A stretch of 64,000 nt of DNA from JAXMCK01 sp046349395 (GTDB lineage: Bacteria > Pseudomonadota > Alphaproteobacteria > Geminicoccales > Geminicoccaceae). Within the stretch, counting starts at the first letter, position 1; every line of letters starts with the position of its first letter. The stretch spans positions 62,001-126,000 of the forward strand of contig JAXMCK010000006.1 in NCBI GenBank assembly GCA_046349395.1, written 5' to 3'. Shown here one piece after another: positions 43,084 to 52,762 of the stretch. The notes under the pieces are model-generated. The model was not told where the DNA came from and ran no database searches. It worked only from the letters and a program-made list of their open reading frames with translations. The translations under genes were made by a program, and so were the position numbers.

Positions 43084-43854
43084 ATGGAAGGACGGCTGAA
43101 GGACAGGGTGGCACTCGTCACCGGCGGCGGCCGCGGCATCGGGGCCAGCATCGCAAGGCGCCTCGACGCCGAGGGTGCCAAGGTCTGGATCGCCGAGATC
43201 GACGAGGCGGAGGGGAAGGCGATCGCCGGATCGCTGACCAACGGCCGCTACCAGCACGTCGACATCACCAAGGACGACTCGGTCGCGGCTCTCGCGACGA
43301 CGATCGAGGAGGACGCGGGCCGCCTCGACATCCTGGTCAACAACGCGGCCGTGCTCGACGTCATCCCGATGCAGGATCTGACGGCCACGCACTGTGCGAA
43401 GATCCTGGAGACCAACCTCAACGGTGCCGTGCGGGTGACGCTCGCCATGGTCGGCCTGCTGCGCAAGAGCAGTGTGGGCGGGCGCATCCTCAACATCGCC
43501 TCGGTCAACGGCCTGCGCGGCACGCCCGACAACATCCCCTACTCGATCGCCAAGGGCGGCATCGTGAACCTGACCCGCTGCCTCGCGGTCGACCTCGGGG
43601 CCGACGGAATCCGGGTGAACGCGATCGCCCCCGGCTTCATCGACACCCGCATGTCGGTCATGCCCGATGGCAGCCACGAGCACAAATCGGTCTGGTTCAA
43701 CGACATCTACATCAAGTACGGCCGCATCCCGCTCCGCCGGGGCGGCAAGCCCGAGGACATCGCCGGCCCCGCCTTCTTCTTCTGTTCGGACGATTGCGGC
43801 TATGTCAGCGGCCAGGTGCTGGCGGTCGACGGCGGCATGCTGGCCACGTTCTAG
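43084..43854 (+). CDS. short-chain dehydrogenase/reductase
   Basis: A 256-residue classical SDR. The NAD(P)-binding motif is T-G-G-G-R-G-I-G at residues 13-20, the N-N-A motif is at 86-88, and the catalytic residues are Ser140, Tyr153 and Lys157 (Y-S-I-A-K). The acidic A-E-I-D after the second strand favours NAD. C-terminal D-G-G-M-L-A is as usual. It is divergent from hyuA and carries its own operator copy, so it probably oxidises an alcohol in the same catabolic pathway. Confidence 0.92.
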   Translation: MEGRLKDRVALVTGGGRGIGASIARRLDAEGAKVWIAEIDEAEGKAIAGSLTNGRYQHVDITKDDSVAALATTIEEDAGRLDILVNNAAVLDVIPMQDLTATHCAKILETNLNGAVRVTLAMVGLLRKSSVGGRILNIASVNGLRGTPDNIPYSIAKGGIVNLTRCLAVDLGADGIRVNAIAPGFIDTRMSVMPDGSHEHKSVWFNDIYIKYGRIPLRRGGKPEDIAGPAFFFCSDDCGYVSGQVLAVDGGMLATF

Positions 43855-43978
43855 ACGGCGAGGCGCAGCTGGGCTTGCTCCTCCGGGGTGCTGGGCGCCG
43901 TCGGGTAGAGCCGGTGCAAGGACTCGATGCGGGCCGCCGAACGCTGCGCCGACGCCCACCGGCCACAAGCCCGCGCGG

Positions 43979-44010
43979 CACCGGTCCGTCCGTGGCTCGG
44001 CGGACCGGTG
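43979..44010. terminator. strong hairpin between convergent genes
   Basis: CACCGGTCCG (43979-43988) and CGGACCGGTG (44001-44010) pair over ten bases, with CCG/CGG pairing further inside the loop. It lies between the SDR gene and the opposing GH26-like gene and may end both transcripts. No T tract follows. Confidence 0.5.
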
Positions 44011-44028
44011 TCCGGCAGCGGAACCGGA

Positions 44029-45111
44029 TCACGCCGAGTAGAGGGCCTTATAGGCAGCAGCACCCTTCGGGTTCTTCACGGTCGGCACGATCTGATGATA
44101 GGAAATGTTGTTGAAATATGACTCGTAGGCGATGTCCTGGGCATTCTGCTTGAAGAAGTTGAACATGAGCTGCATGTAGAGCGGGTTGTCCTTGGACTGG
44201 TCGGCATACTTCATCCCGTTGGCGAGGCCCCATTCCGGCACGGCGAGCTTCTTGCCGTTGCGCTTGGCGAAGTCGAGCCAGGTGCCGATACCCCACGGAT
44301 TGGGACCGTCGAGGCGTACGTACTGCTCGTCCCAGATGGCCTGGGAGTTGAACGAGGGCAGGCGATCGTAATGGCAGATCGACACGATGTCGACGACGTC
44401 GTTTCCTGGATAGATGTTCTCGATCGGCAGCTTGCGCTGGGTGCCTTTGCGCAGCGGATTCCAATCGATGAGGATATCGGGGACATTGGCACGCAGGATG
44501 GCGACGAGATGCCGGAACACCTCACGGTACTCCGGTGACTTGGTATAGTCGGTGAGCTTCCAGGCCTGGGAGCCGTTGAACTCCCAACCCACGCGCACGA
44601 TCACGCCGCGGCAGCGTCGCTTGCTCGAGCGCATGACGGCGCCGAGGTTCTGCGCGATCTGGAGATGCTTGGCGAAATAGTCATCGTAGAGGGCATTGCC
44701 GGGCGTGGCAAGTTGCGTCCACTTCGTCGGGGTCATCCCGCCATAGTTCTTCGGGATGAGGGGGTAGCCGAGCGAGATCCAGACCGGCTTCTGACAGTAG
44801 GACGGAAAACTGGTGTTGTACGGGAAGCCGAGCATCGTGCTCCAGGTCGCATGATTGATGAACGACCCGTAGAGGTCGACGGGGCGCCCGCGGAACGCGG
44901 CCAGTTGGTCGACCTTGCTGAACGCGCCGGAATTCCAGGTGAGACCCGAAAGGGCGCCGCCGGAACCCACTTCTGCCAGAAGTTGCGCGTTCGCCGCCCT
45001 AGGGTTGAGAACATCTTCGGCCCAGGCAGGTCGAAATGCCGCTCCGATCGCGGATCCTGCCGCCAGGGCTGCCCCGATCTTCAAGAATTCACGACGATCC
45101 GCGAGTTTCAT
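44029..45111 (-). CDS. exported glycoside hydrolase, GH26-like
   Basis: A 360-residue protein. The start at 45111 gives a twin-arginine signal, D-R-R-E-F-L-K-I-G, followed by an Ala/Gly hydrophobic segment and a cleavage site near A-W-A. The catalytic domain has R-V-G-W-E-F-N-G with the presumed acid/base Glu177, and V-P-E-W-G-L with the presumed nucleophile Glu293, the pair spaced as in GH26 beta-mannanases and related glucanases. D-W-N-P lies between them. It probably cuts a mannan-like or mixed glucan outside the cell; its sugars might feed the importer at 32970-36160. Confidence 0.75.
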   Translation of the reverse strand: MKLADRREFLKIGAALAAGSAIGAAFRPAWAEDVLNPRAANAQLLAEVGSGGALSGLTWNSGAFSKVDQLAAFRGRPVDLYGSFINHATWSTMLGFPYNTSFPSYCQKPVWISLGYPLIPKNYGGMTPTKWTQLATPGNALYDDYFAKHLQIAQNLGAVMRSSKRRCRGVIVRVGWEFNGSQAWKLTDYTKSPEYREVFRHLVAILRANVPDILIDWNPLRKGTQRKLPIENIYPGNDVVDIVSICHYDRLPSFNSQAIWDEQYVRLDGPNPWGIGTWLDFAKRNGKKLAVPEWGLANGMKYADQSKDNPLYMQLMFNFFKQNAQDIAYESYFNNISYHQIVPTVKNPKGAAAYKALYSA

Positions 45112-45839
45112 CGGTCCTGTCCTTATGCGGAAAGGATGATCTGACGCCGGCTGGGCACAGACGATCGGCATGAAAGCAGCCGATCACTAAGAAATGATTT
45201 ACTTGGATCCGCGACCCACAGGCTGTGCCGTCAATCCTTCGGTGTAGAGGCGAATGCCCGCCTGACTTTCATGTAACGCAAAGGTACTTACATTCGAAAC
45301 ACGACGTTGATGATCTCACGGCCGAGGATGAACAGCTAAGTCCTTGGGATTGATACCGCAGACAGGAATGTCGAGGTTTCAACGCAGGAAAATGATCTTC
45401 TCAATTCAAAGTTGAAAACATACTTGGGTATCGATACGGTCTGAGGAACCCTGCCGCAACAGGCGGACCAGGGTACGCTTCCACCCATACGACCTCGGAA
45501 TTGTCACGGCGCTACCGCGCTCCGGGCCGGCCAAGGGCCTATCTCGAGCTTGGGGTGCGACCGCCAGGACGCGGTCGCCGTCGCACACCATCGACGAGCC
45601 CCGCCCGATGAGGCCCGTGTCGTCCGCCCCCGGACCTCGGCGGCATGGTCATGGTCGGCAGACCCGGTTCCGCCCTTACCCCGCAGGTCCACATATCCCG
45701 TTGCCCGCAGTTGCCAGCGAGCGATCCATCTAGCTCCGCATGACTTGCTGACATTCTCCCCGGCTGAGCCGTGTCGACTTACAGCGAATGAAGTCAGTGA
45801 AAGAAATCATCAAATGATTACTCGATGGGCAGGTGTAGA
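45112..45839. other. gene-poor stretch of mixed composition before the IS fragment
   Basis: About 730 bases. The part to about 45430 is AT-richer than its surroundings and should hold the promoter of the GH26-like gene. The part from about 45430 to 45720 is GC-rich with short open frames on the minus strand that change frame, which may be a broken gene, but no family can be recognised. A short inverted repeat TTCAA/TTGAA is at 45405-45416. Confidence 0.45.
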
Positions 45840-46599
45840 AGGGCTTGCTGCACCGCTGCCTGCAGCGGCACGGCATCGGCCGCCTGCCCGAGACCGACGG
45901 CGACAAGCCGCAGCGCTCCCGGTTCAAACGCTACCCGCTCGGCTTCTTCCACCTCGACATCGCCGAGGTGCGGACCGGCGAGGGCAAGCTCTACCTTCTC
46001 GTGGCCGTCGACTGGACGTCCAAGTTCGCCTTCGTCGAGCTGCACGAGAAAGCCACCCGCCGCATCGCCGCCGACTTCCTCCGCGCGCTGGCCGCGGCCG
46101 TTCCCTACCGGATTCACACCGTGCTCACCGACAACGGCACCAACTTCACCCAGTCCTCCGGTGACGGCTGGACGCCCGAGCACATCGTCGCGATGCGGGC
46201 GCAGAACACACCGTTCCGCTGCCACGCCTTCGAGGCCGCCTGCGCCGATTTCGGCATCGAGCATCGCCTGACGAAGCCACGCCATCCCCTCGCCCGGTGT
46301 TGCCGGCCGCTCCTGCGGAGACGGGTCGAGGGCGCTGCCCTCGATGGACCAACGGTCAGGTCGAGCGGATGAACCGGACCATTAAAGAGGCGACGGTGAA
46401 GCGCTTCCACGACGCCGACCACGGCGAGCTGCGCCAGCACCTCGCCGACTTCGTCGCCGCCTACAAAGTCGCCAAGCGCCTCAAGACGTTACGGGGTCTC
46501 ACGCCCTATGAAGCCATCTGCAAGGCCTGGCACGACAACCCCTCGACCTTCAGCCGAAATCCGATCCATCGAACCCACGGGACCAAACATCTACCTTAG
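45840..46599 (+). pseudogene. IS481-type transposase fragment interrupted by a 56-base insertion
   Basis: The open frame starts abruptly at L-L-H-R-C-L-Q-R-H-G-I, so about 100 N-terminal residues are missing. The core has D-I-A-E-V-R-T and V-D-W-T-S-K-F-A-F-V-E-L-H-E-K (first Asp region), then T-D-N-G-T-N-F-T (second Asp), then G-I-E-H-R-L-T-K-P-R-H-P. The expected W-T-N-G-Q-V-E-R-M-N-R-T follows only after 56 extra bases at 46289-46344, which also shift the frame. The C-terminal part to K-H-L is otherwise well kept. The copy is not the same as the one at 15685, which is more decayed. Confidence 0.85.
46289..46344. repeat. 56-base palindrome-containing insertion in the transposase gene
   Basis: Comparison with the expected protein (H-P-W-T-N-G) places an insertion between CCC at 46286-46288 and TGG at 46345. 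CCCTCG occurs at both edges (46287-46292 and 46338-46343). The right end is a perfect hairpin, TCGAGGG-CGCTG-CCCTCGA (46326-46344). It could be a small non-autonomous element or a local rearrangement. Confidence 0.55.
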
Positions 46600-46708
46600 T
46601 CGCGAGATGGGCCGGTGAGCGGGGGCGTTGCCAGCACCTGAGGCTCGTTGCCGGCCGCAACCGAACGTCTCGTTGACTCGGCGATGAACTAGGAATATAA
46701 TCTGCCCC

Positions 46709-47425
46709 ATGGACGACACACCCTACCGCCTCGACCCCGGCTTCCGCGCCGGCCGCAACAAGCGTCGGTTCGTGCGCCTGATGGCGCTCGGGGCCTCGGC
46801 GGCGAAAGCCGCGGCTAAGCTCAAGATCTCGGATGCCGAGCTCGACGCCTTCACCGCCGATCCGGACCTGCCGGACATGGTGGAAGCCTATCGCGAGATG
46901 TACGGCCGGCCCGAGGACGAGGTCCTCCAGCGGTTGCGCGAGGTGGCGATCCAGGTCCTGCTCGAGTCGGTCGAGGAACGCGATCCCAAAGTCTGCGCCT
47001 GGTTCTTCCGCGAACTGCAGCGGGGCCGCAATCCCTGCGTGACGCTCGCCAAGTCCGTCATGCGCGCCCAGGAGCGGGCTCAGCGCGAGGCGGCCGAGAC
47101 CGAATCACCAGAGCCGCCGCCGAAGGTGAAGCGGGTGCTCTATCCGCCGCGCGCTTACGACGACATCGAAGCGCTCCGCCACCGCATCACCGTCCGCCTC
47201 CGCGACCGGATCATCGTCGAGGTGCAGGCCAAGGCGCGGGAGGAAGCCGAGGCCCGCGCGGCCGCAGGCGAGCCGCCGGCGCCGCGCCCTACTCCGACAC
47301 CGCCGCCGGCCCTCACGCGCCGGCTGGAGACCCCGGAGGAACGCGACTATCGCCGCGTCCTGGCGGAGATCACCGGCAAGCGGATCAGGGTCCGCGTACG
47401 GGGTACGGATTTCGATAGCTCGTAG
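46709..47425 (+). CDS. hypothetical protein, terminase small subunit-like features
   Basis: A 238-residue protein with no signal peptide. The N-terminal half is helical: F-V-R-L-M-A-L-G-A-S-A-A-K-A-A-A-K-L-K-I-S looks like a helix-turn-helix, as in phage small terminase or related DNA-binding proteins. The middle is rich in charged helix sequence. Residues 125-215 are Arg/Ala/Pro-rich with a P-T-P-T-P-P-P-A linker, and a short basic end follows (K-R-I-R-V-R-V-R-G). It stands alone, just after the IS fragment and convergent with the TCA operon. A stray phage gene is possible but unproven. Confidence 0.5.
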   Translation: MDDTPYRLDPGFRAGRNKRRFVRLMALGASAAKAAAKLKISDAELDAFTADPDLPDMVEAYREMYGRPEDEVLQRLREVAIQVLLESVEERDPKVCAWFFRELQRGRNPCVTLAKSVMRAQERAQREAAETESPEPPPKVKRVLYPPRAYDDIEALRHRITVRLRDRIIVEVQAKAREEAEARAAAGEPPAPRPTPTPPPALTRRLETPEERDYRRVLAEITGKRIRVRVRGTDFDSS

Positions 47426-47562
47426 GCGCACTCCGCGCCGCGACCTCGGCCCGACCCGTCCACCTCCAGCCCCTTCATCGCTAGCCTCCTAGCCCCCAGC
47501 CGATCCAAGGCTGACCGGGGCCGATCCCGATTCCACATTCCTGAATTCGCCCGTGGGGGTCC

Positions 47563-47585
47563 GGGGGAGCGCGGTGCGCTTCCCC
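47563..47585. terminator. hairpin between the orphan gene and the TCA operon end
   Basis: GGGGAGCGC and GCGCTTCCCC pair with one bulge around GGT at about 47563-47585, between two converging genes. The lack of a T tract keeps this tentative. Confidence 0.3.
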
Positions 47586-47626
47586 GACGTTCCTACCTCG
47601 TGGGCTGGGATCCGGGCCGGTGAGCG

Positions 47627-48892
47627 TCAGGCGTCGATGAGCATACGCTCGGGATCCTCGACGCATTCCTTGATGCGGACGAGGAAGGAGACCGCCTCAC
47701 GGCCGTCGACGATGCGGTGGTCGTAGGAGAGGGCGAGGTACATCATCGGCCGGGCCGCGATCGAGCCGTCGGGCATGACCATGGGCCGCTGCTTGATGGC
47801 GTGCATGCCGAGGATGCCGACCTGCGGCGGGTTCAGGATCGGCGTGCTGATCAGCGAGCCGAAAATGCCGCCGTTCGTGATCGTGAAGGTGCCGCCGGTC
47901 AGCTCCTCCATGCCGAGCTTGCCGTCGCGGGCGCGCTTGCCGAGGTCGCCGATCCGCTTCTCGATCTCGGCGAGGCCGATCAGGTCGGCGTCGCGGACGA
48001 CGGGAACGACGAGGCCCTGCTCGGTGCTCACCGCCACGCCGATGTCGTAATAGTGCTTGTAGACGACCTCGTCGCCGTCGATCTCGCCGTTGACGGCGGG
48101 GTAGGCGCGAAGGGCCTCGATCGCGGCCTTCACGAAGAAGCTCATGAAGCCCAGCTTAACGCCATGCTTCTTCGAGAAGCTGTCCTGGTAGCGGGCGCGC
48201 AGCTCGCTCACCGCCGTCATGTCGACCTCGTTGAAGGTCGTCAGCATGGCGGCCGTGTTCTGCGCCTCCTTCAGGCGCTCGGCGATTCGCTTCCTGAGGC
48301 GGGTCATCTTGACCCGCTCTTCGCGCGCCATGGCGATCCGCTGCGCCGGGGCGGAGGCGGCGGCCGGAGCCGGCGCCGCGGCGGCAGGTGCAGGCGCAGG
48401 GGCAGCGGGTGCCGCCGGCTTCGCCGGTGCGGCCATGACGTCGCCCTTGGTCACGTTGCCCTTCGGGCCCGTGGCCGGAACGGAGGCGAGGTCGACTCCC
48501 TTCTCCTCGGCGAGCTTGCGCGCGGCCGGACCGGCCTGAGCAGCGCCATCACCCTTGGGGGCTGCCGCTGCAGGAGCCGGGGTCGGCGGGGCGGCGGGTG
48601 TCGCGACGGGTGCCAACGCGGCGGCGGCCGAAGGAGCGCTCTTCGCCGGGGCGGCACCGGCCTCGATCATGCCGAGAAGGGCACCCACGGCGACGTCGCT
48701 GCCCTCCGTGACCAGCACCTCCGAGAGGAGACCGCTCGCCGGGGCGTTGACCTCGAGCGTGACCTTGTCGGTCTCGAGCTCGACCAGCGGCTCGTCCAGC
48801 GTGACGGCCTCGCCCGCCTTCTTGAACCACTTGGCGACCGTGGCCTCGGTCACCGATTCGCCCAGCGTGGGTACCTTGATCTCGACGCTCAT
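47627..48892 (-). CDS. odhB: dihydrolipoyllysine succinyltransferase (E2 of 2-oxoglutarate dehydrogenase)
   Basis: A 421-residue protein. The lipoyl domain covers residues 1-80 with the lipoylated Lys in E-T-D-K-V-T-L-E-V. An Ala/Pro-rich linker leads to the E1/E3-binding domain ([12 protein letters not shown], then T-G-P-K-G-N-V). A second linker precedes the catalytic domain, which ends with [11 protein letters not shown], holding the catalytic His and Asp. It moves the succinyl group to CoA. It is the last gene of the TCA operon, and lpd, often the next gene, is not here. Confidence 0.96.
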   Translation of the reverse strand: MSVEIKVPTLGESVTEATVAKWFKKAGEAVTLDEPLVELETDKVTLEVNAPASGLLSEVLVTEGSDVAVGALLGMIEAGAAPAKSAPSAAAALAPVATPAAPPTPAPAAAAPKGDGAAQAGPAARKLAEEKGVDLASVPATGPKGNVTKGDVMAAPAKPAAPAAPAPAPAAAAPAPAAASAPAQRIAMAREERVKMTRLRKRIAERLKEAQNTAAMLTTFNEVDMTAVSELRARYQDSFSKKHGVKLGFMSFFVKAAIEALRAYPAVNGEIDGDEVVYKHYYDIGVAVSTEQGLVVPVVRDADLIGLAEIEKRIGDLGKRARDGKLGMEELTGGTFTITNGGIFGSLISTPILNPPQVGILGMHAIKQRPMVMPDGSIAARPMMYLALSYDHRIVDGREAVSFLVRIKECVEDPERMLIDA

Positions 48893-48925
48893 CGACTTTT
48901 GCGTTCCCTGTTCGTTCGGCGCCGA

Positions 48926-51784
48926 TCAGCCGGTGAAGGCCGTCTCGAGCATATGTTCGAGCTCGCGCTCGTGCTGGGCGTGGCTGCCCGTGGCCGGCGA
49001 GGCGGCGGGCTTGCGGCCGGCGTAGAGGAGCCGGCGCTGCTCGATGCCGGCGGCCTCCATCAGGTTCTCGACGCGCGGCGCGACGAAGAACCAGGCGCCC
49101 ATGTTGCGGGCCTCCTCCTGGCACCAGACGTAGCGGGCGTTCTTCGGATAGCGCGCCAGCTCCTGGCCCAGCACCTCCTCGGGGAAGGGTGCCAGCTGCT
49201 CGAGGCGGATGAGCGCCACCTTGCCGTCCTTGCCCCGCTCCTCGCGCGCCTGCTGGAGGTCGAAATAGACCTTGCCGGTGCAGAGGATCACGCGCTCGAT
49301 CGAGGCGTCCTTCGCCGTCGGCGCGTCCTCGTACATGACACGGTGGAAGCTGGTGCCGGACCCCATCTCGGCGAGGCTCGACACGCAGCGCTTGTGGCGC
49401 AGCAGCGACTTCGGCGTCATCACGATGAGCGGCTTGCGGAAGTCGCGGTGCAGCTGCCGCCGCAGCATGTGGAAGTAGTTGGCGGGCGTGCTGGGGTAGC
49501 AGACCTGGATGTTGTCCTCGGCATAGAGCTGCAGGAAGCGCTCCAGCCGGGCCGAGCTGTGTTCCGGGCCCTGCCCCTCCATGCCGTGCGGCAGCAGGTT
49601 GACGAGGCCCGACAGGCGCAGCCACTTGCTCTCGCCCGAGGAGATGAACTGGTCGTAGTAGACCTGAGCACCGTTCGCGAAGTCGCCGAACTGCGCCTCC
49701 CAGATGGTGAGGCAGTTCGGGTCGGCCAGACTGTAGCCGTACTCGTAGCCCAGCACGCTCTCCTCGGCGAGCATGCTGTCGACGACCTCGATCTTGGCCT
49801 GCCGGTCCCTGAGGTGACTGAGGGGGACGTATTTCTGCTCGGTCTGCTGGTCGTAGATGACGGCATGGCGCTGGCTGAAGGTGCCGCGGCCGACATCCTC
49901 GCCCGAGAGCCGGATCGGGAAGCCCTCGACCAGCAAGCTGGCGAAGGCCAGGTGCTCGGCCGTCGACCAGTCGATCCCCTCGCCGGCCTCGATCGACTTC
50001 CGCCGCTGCTGGATGACACGGGCCAGACGCGGGTGGGCGTTCAGGCCCTGCGGCAGCTCGGTCATCTTGAGACCGAGTTCGCGGAGCGTGTCGATCGGTA
50101 CCGCCGTCTCGCCGCGCTCGTAGGCGTGCGGTGCCGCGCGCAGGCCCGACCACGCCCCTTCGAGCCAGTCGATCTTGTTCAGACGATAGCTCTTCGAGGC
50201 CTCGTGGGCGGCGTCGAGCTGCTTGATGAAGGCGTCGTAGAGCGCCTGCGGCTCGCCCGAGCGGACGATGCCGTCCTGCTCCAGCCGGCGGGCGAAGACC
50301 TGCCGCACCGTCGGGTGCTGCGAGATCTTCTTGTACATCAGGGGTTGGGTGAAGCCCGGCTCGTCGCCCTCGTTGTGCCCGTGGCGCCGGTAGCACCAGA
50401 GGTCGATGACGACGTCCTTCTTGAACTCCTGGCGGAACTGGGTGGCGAGCTTCGCCACGTGCGCCACGGCCACCGGGTCGTCGCCGTTGACGTGGAAGAT
50501 CGGGCACTGCACGCCGCGGGCGATGTCCGAGGGATAGGGCGAGCTGCGCGAATAGGCCGGGCTCGTCGTGAAGCCGATCTGGTTGTTGACGATGATGTGC
50601 ACGACACCGCCGATGCGGTAGCCGTGCAGGTCCATCATCTCGAAGCACTCGTGCACCACGCCGAGGCCGATGAAGGCCGCGTCGCCGTGCAGCAACACGC
50701 CCATGGTCCGCGAGCGCTCCTCGTCATGGCGCTGGGTCTGCTTGGCGCGGACCTTGCCCATCACGACCGGGTTCACCGCCTCGAGATGTGACGGGTTGGC
50801 GGTCAGCGACAGGTGCATCCGCCGCCCGTCGGGCAACAGGCGGTCGGTCGAGGTGCCGAGATGGTATTTGACGTCGCCGGAGCCCAGCACGTCGTTGAAG
50901 ACGGCTCCGCCCTGGAACTCGGACAGGATGGCCGCGTAGGGCTTGCCCATGACGTTGGCCAGCACGTTGAGCCGGCCGCGGTGCGGCATGCCCAGCACGA
51001 TCTCCTCCACGCCGACGTCGGCGGCGGTGCGGATGATCGTCTCGAGGCAGGGGACCGTGCTCTCGCCGCCGTCGAGGCCGAAGCGCTTGGTGCCCGGGAA
51101 CTTGACGTTGAGGAACTGCTCGAAGCCCTCGGTCTCGGTCAGCTGCTCCAGGATCTCGCGCTGGTCCTCGGCCGAGGTGTGGAAGATGCCCTGGGCACCC
51201 TCGACGCGCGTCTGGATCCAGGCCTTCTCGTCGGGCTCCTGGATGTGCATGAACTCGATGCCGACCGAGCCCGAATAGGTGCTGCGCAGCACCTCCATGA
51301 TCCGGCGCAGCGTCGCCTTCTCGAGGCCCAGCACGTAGTCGAGGTAGAACTCGCGATCGAGGTCGGCGTCGGTGAAGCCGTAGGCCTTCGGGTCCAGCTC
51401 CGGATGGCTGTCGTTGTGGGTGAGGCCCAAGGGATCGAGCTTGGCGATCAGGTGCCCGCGCACGCGGTAGGCACGGATCAGCATGATGACGCGGAGATGG
51501 TCGCGGATCAGCGCCTTCGTCGCCGGATCGTCGAGGCCCGCCGCCGCCGGTGCCATGTTGAGGTTCGCCGGTGTCGGCAGAAGCTCGCGCGGGCGCGGCT
51601 TCAGCGCCGAGCGGGCGCGCTCGAACAGGACTCGGTTCTCGCTGCCGAGATCGTCGAAATAGGCCCGCCAGCTCGGATCGAGCTGGCTCGGGTCGTTCAG
51701 GTAGCGCGCGTAAAGGTCTTCCAGAAACGCGCTGTTGGCGCCGTTGAGGAACGAGGTCTGCTCGAGCTCAAGTCGCGTTGCCAT
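48926..51784 (-). CDS. sucA: 2-oxoglutarate dehydrogenase E1 component
   Basis: A 952-residue enzyme. The N-terminus carries the F-L-N-G-A-N-S-A-F-L-E-D-L-Y segment of SucA. The E1 core has G-M-P-H-R-G-R-L-N-V, the thiamine diphosphate motif starting G-D-A-A-F-I-G and ending in V-N-N-Q-I-G-F-T-T, and a C-terminal E-E-A-R-N-M-G-A-W. It decarboxylates 2-oxoglutarate and passes the succinyl unit to OdhB, whose gene follows 33 bases later. Start chosen at 51784 from the family N-terminus. Confidence 0.97.
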   Translation of the reverse strand: MATRLELEQTSFLNGANSAFLEDLYARYLNDPSQLDPSWRAYFDDLGSENRVLFERARSALKPRPRELLPTPANLNMAPAAAGLDDPATKALIRDHLRVIMLIRAYRVRGHLIAKLDPLGLTHNDSHPELDPKAYGFTDADLDREFYLDYVLGLEKATLRRIMEVLRSTYSGSVGIEFMHIQEPDEKAWIQTRVEGAQGIFHTSAEDQREILEQLTETEGFEQFLNVKFPGTKRFGLDGGESTVPCLETIIRTAADVGVEEIVLGMPHRGRLNVLANVMGKPYAAILSEFQGGAVFNDVLGSGDVKYHLGTSTDRLLPDGRRMHLSLTANPSHLEAVNPVVMGKVRAKQTQRHDEERSRTMGVLLHGDAAFIGLGVVHECFEMMDLHGYRIGGVVHIIVNNQIGFTTSPAYSRSSPYPSDIARGVQCPIFHVNGDDPVAVAHVAKLATQFRQEFKKDVVIDLWCYRRHGHNEGDEPGFTQPLMYKKISQHPTVRQVFARRLEQDGIVRSGEPQALYDAFIKQLDAAHEASKSYRLNKIDWLEGAWSGLRAAPHAYERGETAVPIDTLRELGLKMTELPQGLNAHPRLARVIQQRRKSIEAGEGIDWSTAEHLAFASLLVEGFPIRLSGEDVGRGTFSQRHAVIYDQQTEQKYVPLSHLRDRQAKIEVVDSMLAEESVLGYEYGYSLADPNCLTIWEAQFGDFANGAQVYYDQFISSGESKWLRLSGLVNLLPHGMEGQGPEHSSARLERFLQLYAEDNIQVCYPSTPANYFHMLRRQLHRDFRKPLIVMTPKSLLRHKRCVSSLAEMGSGTSFHRVMYEDAPTAKDASIERVILCTGKVYFDLQQAREERGKDGKVALIRLEQLAPFPEEVLGQELARYPKNARYVWCQEEARNMGAWFFVAPRVENLMEAAGIEQRRLLYAGRKPAASPATGSHAQHERELEHMLETAFTG

Positions 51785-51884
51785 GCCCAACACTCTCCGC
51801 CCGACGGTCGGCGCCCACGCTCACGCCGCCCCGGTGCAAGGTGGCGCGCGGCGGGCCAACCCGAAGCGCGCGCCGTCTCAAACG

Positions 51885-52760
51885 TCAACCGCGAAGCGCC
51901 TCCACCATCGCCCGACCGATCGCAGCCGGGTGCTCGGCAATGCGGATTCCGGCCGAGCGCATCGCCTCGATCTTCTCCTCGGCACCCCCGGTGCCGCCCG
52001 AGATGATCGCACCGGCATGGCCCATCCGCCGGCCCGGCGGGGCGGTCCGCCCGGCGATGAAGCCGGCGACCGGCTTCTTCACCTTGGACTGCTTCAGGAA
52101 GTCCGCCGCATGTTCCTCGGCCGAGCCGCCGATCTCGCCGATCATGATGATGCCCTTGGTCAGCGGATCGGCCAGGAGCAGGTCGAGCACGTCGATGAAC
52201 TCGGTGCCCTTCACCGGGTCGCCGCCGATGCCCACACAGGTCGTCTGGCCGAGACCTGCGGCCGTGGTCTGGGCCACCGCCTCATAGGTGAGCGTTCCCG
52301 AGCGGGAGACGATACCGATGGTGCCGGGCTGGTGGATGTGGCCCGGCATGATCCCGATCTTGCACTGGCCCGGCGTGATGACGCCCGGGCAGTTCGGACC
52401 GACGAGGCGGGACTTCGAGCCGTCGAGCGCCCGCTTCACCTTCACCATGTCCATCACCGGGATGCCCTCGGTGATGCAGACGATCAGCGGCACCTCGGCC
52501 TCGACCGCCTCGAGGATCGCGTCGGCCGCATAGGGCGCCGGCACGTAGATCACCGTGGCGTCGCACTTCGTCGCCTCATGGGCCTCGTAGACCGTGTCGA
52601 ACACGGGCAGGCCCAGATGCGTCTCGCCGCCTTTGCCCGGCGTCACCCCGCCCACCATCCTGGTGCCGTAGGAGATCGCCTGCTCGGAGTGGAAGGTGCC
52701 CTGGGCGCCGGTGAAGCCCTGGCAGATGACCTTGGTCTCGGAGTCGATGAGGATGGGCAT
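51885..52760 (-). CDS. sucD: succinyl-CoA synthetase alpha subunit
   Basis: A 291-residue protein. It begins [16 protein letters not shown] and carries the CoA-binding Rossmann half, N-C-P-G-V-I-T-P-G near residue 123, and the active-site phospho-His in G-H-A-G-A-I-I-S-G near residue 249. It joins with SucC to form succinate with nucleotide synthesis. Only two bases separate it from sucC, so translation is tightly linked. Confidence 0.97.
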   Translation of the reverse strand: MPILIDSETKVICQGFTGAQGTFHSEQAISYGTRMVGGVTPGKGGETHLGLPVFDTVYEAHEATKCDATVIYVPAPYAADAILEAVEAEVPLIVCITEGIPVMDMVKVKRALDGSKSRLVGPNCPGVITPGQCKIGIMPGHIHQPGTIGIVSRSGTLTYEAVAQTTAAGLGQTTCVGIGGDPVKGTEFIDVLDLLLADPLTKGIIMIGEIGGSAEEHAADFLKQSKVKKPVAGFIAGRTAPPGRRMGHAGAIISGGTGGAEEKIEAMRSAGIRIAEHPAAIGRAMVEALRG

Positions 52761-52762
52761 CG

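Noticed and set aside
43851..44063. A minus-strand frame of 70 codons between the SDR and GH26-like genes
   Set aside because: It contains the two arms of the strong hairpin at 43979-44010 and has no start with a ribosome-binding site. The C-terminal part could be a relic, but nothing can be recognised.
45406..45754. Short minus-strand frames of 61-71 codons upstream of the IS fragment
   Set aside because: They overlap each other in different frames, lack good starts and show no family motif. A broken gene is possible but not supportable.
47717..50791. A very long plus-strand open frame of over 1000 codons opposite sucA and odhB
   Set aside because: It is exactly antisense to two well-identified genes and shows the Leu/Arg/Val/Asp-rich composition expected when a GC-rich gene is read backwards. 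No family motif is seen.
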